Notes: a model not told the origin generated them from the letters alone. Counted from the first letter of the stretch, positions 8,878 through 18,110 are shown. The stretch: 64,000 bases of DNA from Thalassobius sp049116315 (GCA_049116315.1 JAGDZD010000002.1:1-64000); one strand, 5' to 3'. Numbers and translations: made by a program.

Positions 8878-9807
8878 ATGCGACTTATCACTAGCCTTCT
8901 GGCCGCAGCTACAACCGCGGTGGCGGCTCCGGCCTTTGCCCAAGATGCACTGGAAACACTTGGCAAACCTGCGCCTAAAGGGCTTGGGTTTCAGCCCCCC
9001 GCAACCGAACTCGCCCGTGAAATCCAAGAATTGGATCACATGCTGCTGGTGGTTATCACGCTCATCTCTGTGTTCGTGATTGCGCTGATTGCTTGGGTGA
9101 TTGTGCGTTACAACCGCAAAAGCAATCCAAATCCTGCGTCCTTCACTCACCACACCGGTGTTGAAATTGCTTGGACCATCATTCCGATCTTTATCCTTGT
9201 GCTGATTGGCGCTTACTCTTTGCCAGTGCTGTTCAAGCAACAGGAAATCCCCGAAGGTGAGATCCACATCAAGGTGACCGGATATCAGTGGTACTGGAAC
9301 TATGAGTACACAGACCACGAATTCAACTTTGACAGCTACATGGTTGGTCAGCCTGCAAGCCTCAACGAAGACGCGCGCGCCGCAGATGCGGATGTGACAC
9401 CTTATGTCTTGGATGACGCGATGCGCGCCAAGCTTGTTGATTCTGGCTACAACGACGATGAATTCCTGCTGGCGACCGATACTCAGGTTGTAATCCCAGT
9501 GGACAAGATCGTTGTCATGGATGTGACCGGCGCGGACGTGATCCACGCTTGGACCATCCCAGCGTTTGGTGTGAAGCAAGATGCCGTTCCCGGCCGTATT
9601 GCTCAGCTGTGGTTCAAAGCCGAAAAAGAAGGCATCTATTTTGGTCAGTGTTCCGAGCTGTGCGGCAAGGACCACGCCTACATGCCGATCACGGTCAAGG
9701 TTGTCAGCCAAGACGCCTACGAAGCTTGGTTGGCTGAAGCGGCAGAAGAATATGCCGGTGACCTGTCCAGCGTTCCTGGCACTGTTCAGATCGCTTCTGC
9801 AGACTGA
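8878..9807 (+). CDS. coxB: Cytochrome c oxidase subunit II
   Basis: 309-residue subunit II of the aa3-type oxidase, which accepts electrons from cytochrome c at the binuclear CuA centre on the periplasmic side. A signal peptide (about 1-21, APAFA-QD) is followed by two membrane helices (about 55-76 and 95-118). The QWYWNYEY aromatic patch is present. CuA ligands are H223 (VIHAW) and C258, C262, H266, M269 in QCSELCGKDHAYM. An acidic insertion around residues 160-195 is usual in alphaproteobacteria. It heads the coxB-ctaB-ctaG-coxC cluster; subunit I is not in the window. Confidence 0.97.
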   Translation: MRLITSLLAAATTAVAAPAFAQDALETLGKPAPKGLGFQPPATELAREIQELDHMLLVVITLISVFVIALIAWVIVRYNRKSNPNPASFTHHTGVEIAWTIIPIFILVLIGAYSLPVLFKQQEIPEGEIHIKVTGYQWYWNYEYTDHEFNFDSYMVGQPASLNEDARAADADVTPYVLDDAMRAKLVDSGYNDDEFLLATDTQVVIPVDKIVVMDVTGADVIHAWTIPAFGVKQDAVPGRIAQLWFKAEKEGIYFGQCSELCGKDHAYMPITVKVVSQDAYEAWLAEAAEEYAGDLSSVPGTVQIASAD

Positions 9808-9896
9808 TACCTTTACCGGGCACGCCTTGCTGAGGCGTGCCCTTTTCGACCCCTACCGAAACGTTGCACCTATGGGTGCTGCCTGGAAGGCCTGAA

Positions 9897-10835
9897 ATGA
9901 GCGACGCAAGTCTAAATTCTCAAGCACAAACCGGTGAAGCCGGTTTTGGTGACTATTTTGCGTTGCTCAAGCCACGCGTGATGTCGTTGGTTGTGTTCAC
10001 CGCGTTGGTGGGTCTGTTGGCAGCGCCGATTCCGGTGCATCCGTTTATCGCGTTCTGCGCTGTGTTGTTCATTGCCGTTGGAGGCGGTGCTTCGGGCGCA
10101 TTGAACATGTGGTGGGATGCGGACATTGATCGGGTGATGAAGCGTACAGCAACACGTCCCATCCCATCAGGCAAAGTGGCCGGTGGCGAAGCTCTGGCCA
10201 TTGGTCTGACGCTGTCCGCCTTTGCCGTGGTGATGCTGGGCTTGGCGGCCAATTGGGTCGCTGCGGGTTTGCTGGCCTTCACCATCTTCTTTTATGCCGT
10301 TGTGTACACAATGTGGCTCAAGCGTTGGACCCCGCAGAACATTGTGATCGGAGGCGCAGCTGGTGCGTTTCCTCCAATGATCGGTTGGGCGGTCGCAACT
10401 GGCGGTGTCAGCGTTGAATCGGTCCTGATGTTCATGCTGATCTTTATGTGGACCCCGCCGCACTTCTGGGCTTTGGCCCTGTTTATGAATTCAGACTACA
10501 AAGAAGCCGGCGTGCCGATGCTGACCGTGACCCACGGGCGCCGCGTCACACGCAATCACATCTTGGTCTATACAATCCTGTTGGCGCCTTTGGCGATTGC
10601 GACGGGACTGACCTCGATCGGTGGGCCGATCTACATGGTTGTTTCGGTGGTCATGAATGGCGCCTTTTTGCTGGGGGCCTATAAGATTTGGCGCCGCGAA
10701 GAAGAGACCGCAAAAGCGGACAAATACAAAGTTGAGAAATCTGTCTTTGGCTTGTCGCTGATGTATCTGTTCTTGCACTTTGGTGCGATTCTGGCAGAAG
10801 CCGCATTGAAACCCTATGGATTGGGAGGCTGGTAA
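9897..10835 (+). CDS. ctaB: Protoheme IX farnesyltransferase (heme O synthase)
   Basis: 312-residue UbiA-type prenyltransferase that attaches the hydroxyethylfarnesyl group to haem b, giving haem O, the precursor of haem a for the oxidase. About eight or nine membrane helices are visible. The Asp-rich motif NMWWDADIDRVMKRT and the later YTMWLKRWTPQNIVIGG are diagnostic. I use ATG 9897 (MSDASLN), since the upstream extension to 9837 looks like untranslated leader. It sits between coxB and ctaG, as in Paracoccus and Rhodobacter. Confidence 0.96.
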   Translation: MSDASLNSQAQTGEAGFGDYFALLKPRVMSLVVFTALVGLLAAPIPVHPFIAFCAVLFIAVGGGASGALNMWWDADIDRVMKRTATRPIPSGKVAGGEALAIGLTLSAFAVVMLGLAANWVAAGLLAFTIFFYAVVYTMWLKRWTPQNIVIGGAAGAFPPMIGWAVATGGVSVESVLMFMLIFMWTPPHFWALALFMNSDYKEAGVPMLTVTHGRRVTRNHILVYTILLAPLAIATGLTSIGGPIYMVVSVVMNGAFLLGAYKIWRREEETAKADKYKVEKSVFGLSLMYLFLHFGAILAEAALKPYGLGGW

Positions 10836-10836
10836 T

Positions 10837-11007
10837 ATGGCCTTTGGTAAAGTTGAACATGAGCTGCACAAGCGTCGCGCCAGCCGGAATGTCGGCGTTG
10901 GCCTTGTTTTGGCAGGCTTCATTGCGATTGTGTTTGGGTTGACCGTTGTCAAAGTGACCAACGGTGAGATGGAACCCGAGCACCTGCAACAGCAAGGGAA
11001 CGGCTGA
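10837..11007 (+). CDS. Small membrane protein of the cox operon (CoxF-like)
   Basis: 56-residue protein with one predicted membrane helix (about residues 17-39) between a basic N-terminus and a short acidic, Gln-rich tail. It starts one base after the ctaB stop and ends 3 nt before ctaG, so it must be co-transcribed with them. Small single-helix proteins in this slot are sometimes annotated as cytochrome oxidase assembly (CoxF) proteins. The position is strong evidence for a role in oxidase biogenesis; the sequence itself carries no catalytic motif. Confidence 0.8.
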   Translation: MAFGKVEHELHKRRASRNVGVGLVLAGFIAIVFGLTVVKVTNGEMEPEHLQQQGNG

Positions 11008-11010
11008 CGC

Positions 11011-11586
11011 ATGGCGATGGATAAAAACACCAAGACCCTCAGCCGTTTGGTTGGCGTTGTGGTTGTTATGGGCGCGCTGGCTTGGGCCGCTGTGCCGTTT
11101 TATGATTGGTTCTGCCGTGTCACGGGCTTTGGGGGCACCACTTTGGTGGCCGAAGCCGGAGCGAGCGAAGTCCTCGATAAAACCATCACCGTCCGGTTTG
11201 ACGCCTCCAAAGAAGCGGGCATGCCATGGGAATTCAAACCTGTGCAGCGCGAGATGGAGATTCGCATCGGCGAAACTGGACTGGCCTTTTATGAGGCCTA
11301 TAACCCGACAGACCGCCCCATCGGCGGGCAAGCGGCCTATAACGTGGCCCCCTATGCCGCGGGCGGGTTCTTTAACAAAATCGACTGCTTTTGTTTCACG
11401 GAACAAGTCTTGCAGCCCGGAGAGCGTGTGATGATGCCGGTCAGCTTCTTTGTTGACCCTGAAATCGCCAATGACAACGAAGGTAAATACCTTCACAACA
11501 TCACGCTGTCTTACACTTTTTATCAATTCGATCTGCCCGAAGTTCAGGCCTCTCTGACATCGGATCCAGCAAAAACACTTAACTAA
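11011..11586 (+). CDS. ctaG: Cytochrome c oxidase assembly protein CtaG/Cox11
   Basis: 191-residue Cox11-type copper chaperone that delivers copper to CuB of subunit I. One N-terminal membrane helix (about 12-31) anchors a periplasmic Ig-like domain. The copper-binding CFC motif is intact in KIDCFCFTEQ near residue 128, followed by the conserved LQPGE and FFVDP. It lies between the small membrane protein and coxC, the standard alphaproteobacterial order. Confidence 0.96.
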   Translation: MAMDKNTKTLSRLVGVVVVMGALAWAAVPFYDWFCRVTGFGGTTLVAEAGASEVLDKTITVRFDASKEAGMPWEFKPVQREMEIRIGETGLAFYEAYNPTDRPIGGQAAYNVAPYAAGGFFNKIDCFCFTEQVLQPGERVMMPVSFFVDPEIANDNEGKYLHNITLSYTFYQFDLPEVQASLTSDPAKTLN

Positions 11587-11610
11587 AAGCCTTCCAACGA
11601 GGGAAACGAC

Positions 11611-12411
11611 ATGGCACACGAAAAAAATCACGACTATCACATCCTGCCGCCGTCCTTGTGGCCCCTGTTGGGCTCTCTGGCCGGCTTCATCATGCTGTTC
11701 GGCGCGGTGATCTACTTCCACACTGACAGCCCTTGGATGCTGCTGGCTGGCTTCGTTGGCGTGCTTTACGTCATGTATGGCTGGTGGGCTGAAGTGGTGC
11801 ACGAAGGTGAGACTGGCGACCACACCAAGGTTGTTCAGATCGGCCTGCGCTACGGCTTTATCCTGTTCATCATGTCCGAAGTTATGTTCTTCTCGGCTTG
11901 GTTCTGGAGCTTCTTTAAACACGCGATCTACCCAATGGGCCCCGAAAGCCCTGCTGTGGATGGTGTGTGGCCTCCGGTTGGGATTGAAACCTTTGATCCT
12001 TGGCACCTGCCGCTGATCAACACGCTGATCCTGCTGTGCTCTGGCTGTGCCGCCACTTGGGCGCACCACGCGATCGCCCATGAAAACAACCGCAAAGACA
12101 TGATCAACGGTCTGTGGGTTGCTGTGGCACTGGGTGTGTTGTTCACAGGTTTCCAAGCCTATGAGTATAGCCACGCGGCCTTTGGCTTCTCCGGCAGCAT
12201 CTATGCGGCCAACTTCTTTATGGCGACTGGCTTCCACGGCTTCCACGTTCTGGTTGGCACCATCTTCTTGTTCATCTGCCTGCTGCGTGCGCAGCGTGGG
12301 CAAATGACCCAAGACAGCCACGTCGGTTTTGAGGCCGCCGCTTGGTACTGGCACTTTGTGGATGTGGTCTGGTTGTTCCTGTTTGCTGCCGTCTACGTCT
12401 GGGGTGGCTAA
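11611..12411 (+). CDS. coxC: Cytochrome c oxidase subunit III
   Basis: 266-residue subunit III with seven predicted membrane helices, which stabilises the aa3 oxidase core. The N-terminal HDYHILPPSLWPLLGS and C-terminal FHGFHVLVGTIFLF and AAWYWHFVDVVWLFLF are characteristic. It is preceded by a clear GAGGGAAACGAC ribosome site 24 nt after ctaG. A 10-bp hairpin follows the stop by 22 nt, which suggests that the transcript can end here. Confidence 0.97.
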   Translation: MAHEKNHDYHILPPSLWPLLGSLAGFIMLFGAVIYFHTDSPWMLLAGFVGVLYVMYGWWAEVVHEGETGDHTKVVQIGLRYGFILFIMSEVMFFSAWFWSFFKHAIYPMGPESPAVDGVWPPVGIETFDPWHLPLINTLILLCSGCAATWAHHAIAHENNRKDMINGLWVAVALGVLFTGFQAYEYSHAAFGFSGSIYAANFFMATGFHGFHVLVGTIFLFICLLRAQRGQMTQDSHVGFEAAAWYWHFVDVVWLFLFAAVYVWGG

Positions 12412-12433
12412 TCGCTGACCGCCCACACAGTTT

Positions 12434-12461
12434 GAAACCCGCGTCTGCTGGCGCGGGTTTC
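12434..12461 (+). terminator. Hairpin after coxC
   Basis: GAAACCCGCG-tctgctgg-CGCGGGTTTC is a perfect 10-bp inverted repeat 22 nt downstream of the coxC stop. Only a short interrupted T-tract follows, so termination may be partial. It separates the oxidase genes from surf1. Confidence 0.7.
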
Positions 12462-12476
12462 GTCGTTTCAGAGCCG

Positions 12477-12517
12477 CGGAATTTGTACAAATTCCGATCT
12501 GTTTTTTCTCAAAAAAC
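12477..12517. repeat. Double-hairpin repeat element, copy 2
   Basis: CGGAATTTGTACAAATTCCG (12477-12496) is a perfect 20-nt palindrome. It is followed after four bases by GTTTTTT-ctc-AAAAAAC (12501-12517). The first hairpin is nearly identical to 60801-60819. The layout matches the copies at 1061 and 60801. Confidence 0.7.
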
Positions 12518-12570
12518 GTCTGCGTGGCAGGGGGCGTCCCTCTAGAGGAAGGGCGTGGTAGTGGCTTGGC

Positions 12571-12600
12571 CCGGGGTTTGAGTATTTTTGGCAAGATGAA
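12571..12600 (-). repeat. Partial 3'-end element (CATCTTG...AATACTC core)
   Basis: Read on the minus strand this stretch begins TTCATCTTGCC and continues with AAATACTC, the core of the dispersed element that follows genes at 18111 and 53958. Here there is no gene upstream on the same strand, and the GC-rich hairpin is missing, so it looks like a truncated or orphan copy ahead of surf1. Confidence 0.45.
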
Positions 12601-12697
12601 TTTGCAGCTTTGGGCTTGAAACCCTAGGGGTTTAGGGCAAAAAAGCTCGTGAGCTCTTTGCCGGGCTTGTCGTTTAACCGAAAGGGTTCGTGGGCAG

Positions 12698-13387
12698 ATG
12701 CGCCGCCTTATTGCGCCATTGATATTTGGACTGTTCGGAGCCGTCGTTTTGATCGCTTTGGGCACGTGGCAGGTGCAGCGTTTGCAATGGAAGCAATCGG
12801 TGTTGGCTGACATTCAGGCGCGCATCGATGCGCCAGCTGTGGCGTTGCCGTCAGAAATTACCCCTGATCAGGATCGATATTTACCCGTCGCTGTGCGCGG
12901 TCATCTGGAAGAGCCAACCCTGCGTGTGTTGGTCAGCCATCGCACTTATGGGGCGGGCTACCGGTTGATCAGCGCCTTGGACATGGATGGGCGCCGCATT
13001 TTGGTGGATCGCGGGTTTGTTGCCAATGAGGCCCCGCGCGTGGCATTGCCGGACGCACGGGTTGAGTTCACGGGCAATCTTCACTGGCCACAGGAGCGCG
13101 ACGGTTTTACCCCGGACAATGATTTGGAGGCCAATATATGGTTTGCGCGCGATGTGCCCGCCATGGCCGCCGCTTTGAACACACAAGAGGTCCTGGTGAT
13201 TGCGCGGACGCGCAGCTTTGAGGATGGACCTGTTATTCCTCTGCCCGTTGGCATTGAAGGAATTCCTAATGATCATCTTGAATATGTCGTTACATGGTAC
13301 GGGCTTGCAGCTGTTTGGCTGGTGATGCTTGGACTGTTCTTGTGGCGCATGTACAAGACCACACGCAAACCCGCAAAAGGGGACTGA
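12698..13387 (+). CDS. surf1: SURF1 family oxidase assembly protein
   Basis: 229-residue SURF1/Shy1 homologue, which supplies haem a to subunit I during aa3-oxidase assembly. Two membrane helices bracket a periplasmic domain: the first (about 5-22) runs into the conserved GTWQVQRLQWK, and the last is near residues 197-217 (WYGLAAVWLVMLGLFLW). The internal motif ILVDRGFV is typical. A 286-nt gap with a terminator and repeats separates it from coxC, so it may have its own promoter. It is followed 3 nt later by thrC. Confidence 0.93.
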   Translation: MRRLIAPLIFGLFGAVVLIALGTWQVQRLQWKQSVLADIQARIDAPAVALPSEITPDQDRYLPVAVRGHLEEPTLRVLVSHRTYGAGYRLISALDMDGRRILVDRGFVANEAPRVALPDARVEFTGNLHWPQERDGFTPDNDLEANIWFARDVPAMAAALNTQEVLVIARTRSFEDGPVIPLPVGIEGIPNDHLEYVVTWYGLAAVWLVMLGLFLWRMYKTTRKPAKGD

Positions 13388-13390
13388 CTG

Positions 13391-14779
13391 GTGAAATATA
13401 TCTCTACCCGTGGCCAAGCGCCGGTGCTGAGTTTTGAAGAAGCAATGTTGACGGGCCTGGCCCGCGACGGTGGCCTATATGTGCCCGAATCAATTCCAAC
13501 ACTCAGCGCAGATGAGATCGCTGATTTGGCCGGGAAATCCTATGAAGATGTGGCCTATCGCATTATGCGCCCCTTTATTGGTGACACGTTCAGCGATGAC
13601 GAGTTTCGCGAAATCATTGCCAAGGCTTATGACGGGTTTGGGCATGATGCGCGCGCTCCTTTGGTGCAATTGGACAGCAATCACTATTTGCTAGAGCTGT
13701 TTCATGGCCCCACATTGGCGTTCAAAGATTTTGCGATGCAGCTGATTGGTCAGCTGTTTGAGGCGTCCTTGAAACGTTCGGGCAATCGGGTGACAATTGC
13801 GGGCGCCACCAGCGGCGACACGGGGTCTGCGGCGATTGAGGCCTTCAAAGGGCTGGATGCTGTGGATGTGTTCATCCTCTACCCACATGGCCGCGTCTCT
13901 GAGGTGCAGCGTCGTCAGATGACCACCCCCCCAGAGAGCAATGTGCATGCCTTGGCGATGGACGGTGATTTTGACGATTGTCAGGCACGCGTCAAAGACA
14001 TGTTCAACGATTTTGATTTTCGCGATGGGGTGAAACTGGCCGGGGTCAATTCGATCAACTTTGCGCGGGTTTTGGCGCAGGTGGTGTATTACTTCACCTC
14101 AGCTGTGTCGTTGGGCGCACCGCATCGCAAAGTCAGCTTCACCGTGCCCACGGGCAATTTTGGCGACATCTTTGCCGGGTTTTTGGCCAAAAAGATGGGG
14201 CTGCCGATCGATCAGCTGGTGGTTGCGACCAACCAAAACGATATTTTGCACCGCTGTTTGAGCACTGGGGAATATCGCCCTGATGGCGTTGTCCCATCGA
14301 TCAGCCCGTCTATGGATATTCAGGTCAGCTCGAACTTTGAGCGCGCATTGTTTTACGCCTATGACCAAGACGGTGGCGCGGTCAGCCAATTGATGGATGA
14401 GTTGAAATCCGGTGGCTTTAGCGTCAGCCAAGGGGCGCTTGAACAGTTGCAGGCGTTGTTTGACAGCGGGCGGTGTTCAGAAGATGAGACCAGCGCCACA
14501 ATCAAAGCACAGGCCGCACAGACCGGTGAGTTGCTGTGCCCGCACACTGCGATTGGTGTCAAAGTTGCCAATGAAAAACGCAATCCCGATGTGGCGATGA
14601 TCACATTGGCCACCGCGCATCCTGCGAAGTTCCCTGCCGCGGTGAAAGAGGCCAGCGGTCAACACCCGGACTTGCCACCGCGTATGGCGGACTTGTATGA
14701 ACGTTCAGAACGTGTCACCCGTGTGGGCAACAACCTGAACGACATTGAGAACTTGATCAAGGACCGTATCGCCAAGTGA
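13391..14779 (+). CDS. thrC: Threonine synthase
   Basis: 462-residue PLP-dependent threonine synthase, which converts O-phosphohomoserine to threonine. The N-terminal MKYISTRGQAP is the standard family start, here with a GTG codon. The PLP lysine is K112 in TLAFKDFAMQ, and the phosphate-binding SGDTGSAA follows. It starts 3 nt after surf1 and overlaps the next gene by 4 nt (GTGA), so surf1, thrC and the M16 peptidase probably form one transcript. Aspartokinase (lysC), the first step of the same pathway, lies at 24.65 kb. Confidence 0.97.
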   Translation: MKYISTRGQAPVLSFEEAMLTGLARDGGLYVPESIPTLSADEIADLAGKSYEDVAYRIMRPFIGDTFSDDEFREIIAKAYDGFGHDARAPLVQLDSNHYLLELFHGPTLAFKDFAMQLIGQLFEASLKRSGNRVTIAGATSGDTGSAAIEAFKGLDAVDVFILYPHGRVSEVQRRQMTTPPESNVHALAMDGDFDDCQARVKDMFNDFDFRDGVKLAGVNSINFARVLAQVVYYFTSAVSLGAPHRKVSFTVPTGNFGDIFAGFLAKKMGLPIDQLVVATNQNDILHRCLSTGEYRPDGVVPSISPSMDIQVSSNFERALFYAYDQDGGAVSQLMDELKSGGFSVSQGALEQLQALFDSGRCSEDETSATIKAQAAQTGELLCPHTAIGVKVANEKRNPDVAMITLATAHPAKFPAAVKEASGQHPDLPPRMADLYERSERVTRVGNNLNDIENLIKDRIAK

Positions 14780-16038
14780 CTGTTGAGCTCCATACCCTGT
14801 CGAACGGGTTCCGTATTGTGACTGAAAACATGCCTGGCCTGCAGTCAGCCTCGATTGGGGTTTGGGTGCTGGCGGGCGGGCGTCACGAACGTCTGGAGCA
14901 AAACGGCATTGCTCATTTTCTGGAACACATGGCCTTTAAGGGCACAGAACGGCGCAGCGCTTTGCAAATCGCCGAAGTTCTGGAAAACGTGGGCGGCTAT
15001 ATGAACGCCTATACCTCGCGCGAGGTGACGGCCTATTACGCGCGGGTCTTGCAGGCTGATGTGTCTTTGGCACTGGATGTGCTGGCCGATATCGTTTTGA
15101 ACCCGATTTTCGACGCGCGCGAGATTGAAGTCGAGCGTGGCGTGATCTTGCAAGAGATCGGTCAGGCGTTGGACACGCCAGATGATGTGATCTTTGAGTG
15201 GCTTCAGGAACAGGCCTTCCCAAATCAGCCCCTTGGGCGCACCATTCTGGGGCCCGCCGAACGGGTTGGCAGTTTTGCGCGCGAAGATTTGGCGCAATTC
15301 GTTGCAGAACAATACGGGCCCGAGCAGATGATCCTCTCTGCTGCTGGCGCGGTGGATCACGCCCAATTGGTGCGCGAAGCCGAAGCGCTCTTTGGCCATC
15401 TTAAGCCGCGCCCTGCCAGCTTGCTGGTGCCAGCACAATTTCATGGCGGCGAATTCCGCCGTCAGAAAAACCTAGAGCAGGCCCATTTTGCGATGGGCTT
15501 TGAAAGCCCTGACTATAGCAGTGATGCGGTTCACACGGCTCAGATCTATGCCAGCGTGATGGGGGGCGGCATGTCCAGCCGCCTGTTCCAAGAAATCCGT
15601 GAAAAGCGGGGGCTTTGCTATACGATTTTCTCGCAGGCTGGGGCCTATGTGGATACGGGGATGATGACCATTTACGCCGGCACATCAGGTGAGCAGCTCG
15701 AAGAGTTGTCGACTGTGACGTTGGATGAAATGAAGCGGGCCTGTGACGATATCAGCGAAGAAGAAATTGCCCGTGCCCGCGTGCAGATGAAAGCTGGCAT
15801 GTTGATGGGGCTGGAAAGCCCGTCCAATCGTGCCGAGCGACTGGCGCGGATGATCCAAATTTGGGGTCGGGTGCCGGATCTGGATGAGATCGTGGCCAAG
15901 ATCGATAATGTCGCGCTTCGGGATGTCAAAGCCTTTGCCGAAACCATGGCTGTCAAAGCCCCCGCGGCATTGGCCCTTTATGGTCCAGTGGAAACCGCGC
16001 CGACCTTTGAGGCATTACAACAGAGGCGCGCGGCCTAA
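14776..16038 (+). CDS. M16 family zinc peptidase (processing-peptidase-like)
   Basis: 420-residue M16B metallopeptidase related to the mitochondrial processing peptidase beta subunit. The inverted zinc motif HFLEH places ligands at H47 and H51 and the catalytic Glu at E50. The conserved EVERGVILQEI supplies the third ligand, and GGGMSSRLFQEIREKRGLCY is the C-lobe hallmark. It starts at a GTG overlapping the thrC stop and ends at TAATG, overlapping the acetyltransferase start by one base. Association with thrC is common in Rhodobacteraceae. Confidence 0.95.
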   Translation: MTVELHTLSNGFRIVTENMPGLQSASIGVWVLAGGRHERLEQNGIAHFLEHMAFKGTERRSALQIAEVLENVGGYMNAYTSREVTAYYARVLQADVSLALDVLADIVLNPIFDAREIEVERGVILQEIGQALDTPDDVIFEWLQEQAFPNQPLGRTILGPAERVGSFAREDLAQFVAEQYGPEQMILSAAGAVDHAQLVREAEALFGHLKPRPASLLVPAQFHGGEFRRQKNLEQAHFAMGFESPDYSSDAVHTAQIYASVMGGGMSSRLFQEIREKRGLCYTIFSQAGAYVDTGMMTIYAGTSGEQLEELSTVTLDEMKRACDDISEEEIARARVQMKAGMLMGLESPSNRAERLARMIQIWGRVPDLDEIVAKIDNVALRDVKAFAETMAVKAPAALALYGPVETAPTFEALQQRRAA

Positions 16039-16616
16039 TGTTTCGAGCAAAGCGGCAGGTTCGGGTTGAAACCGAACGTTTGACTTTACGCCCTCCTGTG
16101 CATGGCGATTTCCAAGCCTGGAGCGGGTTGCGGCGCGACAGCCGTGAATTTCTGAAGCCTTGGGAACCCACATGGGCGGTGGATCACCTCAGCCGCAAAG
16201 CCTTTACCAACCGGGTCTATTGGTCCTCGCGCGCGATCAAGAACGAAACGGCCTTGCCGCTGTTTATGTTTCGACGTGAAGACAACGAGCTGATTGGGGC
16301 AATCACGCTGGATCATGTGCGCCGTGGGCCGTCTCAATCGGGCACGCTAGGCTATTGGACAGGTGAAAAATTCACCCGTAACGGCTATATGCGGGAAGCG
16401 ATCGAAGCGCTGGTTCATCATGCTTTCCACCGTATGGACCTCAGCCGGATCGAAGCGGCGTGTTTGCCGGAAAACAAACCCTCGCGGGATTTGCTGGAAA
16501 AATGCGCCTTCAAATACGAAGGGGTTGCACAGAGCTACCTTGAAATTGACGGACGTTGGCGCACCCATGTGCTTTATGCGCATATCCGACTGGATCGACG
16601 CGGCCGCACAGAATAA
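16038..16616 (+). CDS. GNAT acetyltransferase, RimJ/RimL type
   Basis: 192-residue GNAT protein similar to ribosomal-protein N-terminal acetyltransferases. The N-terminal VETERLTLRPPVHGDFQAW and the later LGYWTGEKFTRNGYMREAI (acetyl-CoA binding region), then ACLPENKPSRDLLEKCAF, follow the RimJ pattern. It overlaps the M16 peptidase stop by one base (TAATG), so it is last in the surf1-thrC-peptidase transcript. The substrate is unknown. Confidence 0.88.
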   Translation: MFRAKRQVRVETERLTLRPPVHGDFQAWSGLRRDSREFLKPWEPTWAVDHLSRKAFTNRVYWSSRAIKNETALPLFMFRREDNELIGAITLDHVRRGPSQSGTLGYWTGEKFTRNGYMREAIEALVHHAFHRMDLSRIEAACLPENKPSRDLLEKCAFKYEGVAQSYLEIDGRWRTHVLYAHIRLDRRGRTE

Positions 16617-16694
16617 GCAGCTCTGCGAGCTGTTTCCGCCGCTCTGCGCCAGAAAGGCTGGACGGGGCTGGTCAGACTGTTAAATCATGGCGCC

Positions 16695-18110
16695 ATGAGC
16701 CTGAATCCCGTCACCCCCGCCTTCCTCGACCAGCTGCGCAGTGACCTGCCCGAGCCGGTTTTCCGCCCAATCCATCAGCACTACCTCGAAGAGCCCCGCG
16801 GCCATTGGCAGGGGCAGGCAGGGGCGGTTCTGGCACCGCAAGACAGCCAACAGGTCTCCGTGATCCTCGCCGCGGCCAATGCCGCGCGGATTGCTGTGGT
16901 GCCCTATGGCGGCGGCACCGGTTTGGTGGCGGGGCAGGTCATGGAAACAGGCCCAAGCCCGCTGGTGCTCTCGCTCGAACGTATGACGGCCATTCGCGCC
17001 GTTATCCCACAAGAAAACGTGATGATCGCCGAAGCGGGCGCCATTTTACAAGACTTGCACGGGGCCGCCAGTGCCGAAGACCGGCTGTTTCCTATGACGA
17101 TCGCGTCCAAAGGCTCTGCGCGCATTGGGGGCTGTCTGGGCACCAACGCCGGGGGCGTCAATGTGCTGCGCTATGGCAATACCCGCGATCTGGTTCTGGG
17201 CCTCGAAGCGGTGCTGGCGGATGGGCGCATTTACAATGGTCTGACGCGATTGCGCAAAGATAACACCGGCTATGATCTGCGCAATTTGCTGATCGGCTCC
17301 GAAGGCACCTTGGGGGTGATCACCGCTGCGGCCCTTAAATTGGCCCCGGTGCCTGCCGGCGAGGGCACCGCGCTGATGGTTGTCAGCAGCCCCGAGGCAG
17401 CATTGGAGCTTCTGGCCGTGGCGCGCAGCCAGCTTGGCGAAGCGGTGTCAGGCTTTGAACTGATCCACCGAACGGGTCTGGAATTCCTCAGCGAAGCGCT
17501 GCCTGATCTGCGCCAACCCTTTGCAGATAAACCTGAATGGATGGTTCTGATCGATGTCGGCGTGTCCCAAGGCCTAGATCCGGCCGCCGCCCTCGAAGCG
17601 ATCTTTGTCACCGCGCTGGAACAGGGGCTGGTGTTTGACGGGCTGATTGCGCAATCGGAAAAACAACGTCAGGATTTTTGGGAAATTCGCGAACAAATCC
17701 CCACCGCGAACCGGCATATCGGCTCTATCAGCTCGCATGACATCTCCTTGCCGCTCAGCGTCATCCCCGAATTCATCACTGCGGCAAACGCTGACATCGC
17801 CGAGATTGCAGATCTGCGGGTCAATTGCTTTGGTCACCTTGGGGATGGCAACCTGCACTTCAATGTGTTCCCCGCACCTGGCCGGCACAAAAGCGACTAC
17901 AGCGCGCTGCGCGACGTGATCCAACGCCGGGTGCACGACCGGGTGGTGGCCATGGGGGGCTCGTTCAGTGCCGAACACGGTGTTGGCCGCCTGAAAGTAG
18001 AGGATTTGGAACGCTATGGGGATCCAACCAAATTGGCGATGATGCGATCCATCAAATCAGTACTGGATCCCAATGGCATCCTAAACCCGGGGGCTGTCCT
18101 GCGCGCATAA
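16695..18110 (+). CDS. FAD-dependent D-2-hydroxyacid dehydrogenase (GlcD/D2HGDH-like)
   Basis: 471-residue flavoprotein with an N-terminal FAD_binding_4 domain (VVPYGGGTGLVAGQ, about residues 72-85) and a C-terminal FAD-oxidase domain with NCFGHLGDGNLHFNV and AEHGVGRLK. It fits the D-2-hydroxyglutarate/D-lactate/glycolate oxidase group. Partner glcE/glcF genes are absent, which favours a stand-alone D-2-hydroxyglutarate or D-lactate dehydrogenase. The stop TAA runs directly into a 3'-end repeat element. Confidence 0.9.
   Translation: MSLNPVTPAFLDQLRSDLPEPVFRPIHQHYLEEPRGHWQGQAGAVLAPQDSQQVSVILAAANAARIAVVPYGGGTGLVAGQVMETGPSPLVLSLERMTAIRAVIPQENVMIAEAGAILQDLHGAASAEDRLFPMTIASKGSARIGGCLGTNAGGVNVLRYGNTRDLVLGLEAVLADGRIYNGLTRLRKDNTGYDLRNLLIGSEGTLGVITAAALKLAPVPAGEGTALMVVSSPEAALELLAVARSQLGEAVSGFELIHRTGLEFLSEALPDLRQPFADKPEWMVLIDVGVSQGLDPAAALEAIFVTALEQGLVFDGLIAQSEKQRQDFWEIREQIPTANRHIGSISSHDISLPLSVIPEFITAANADIAEIADLRVNCFGHLGDGNLHFNVFPAPGRHKSDYSALRDVIQRRVHDRVVAMGGSFSAEHGVGRLKVEDLERYGDPTKLAMMRSIKSVLDPNGILNPGAVLRA

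Noticed and set aside
10651..12813. 720-codon minus-strand ORF antisense to ctaB-ctaG-coxC
   Set aside because: It lies opposite strongly conserved oxidase genes and its translation is rich in His/Gln/Arg without domain pattern, the usual product of high-GC antisense frames.
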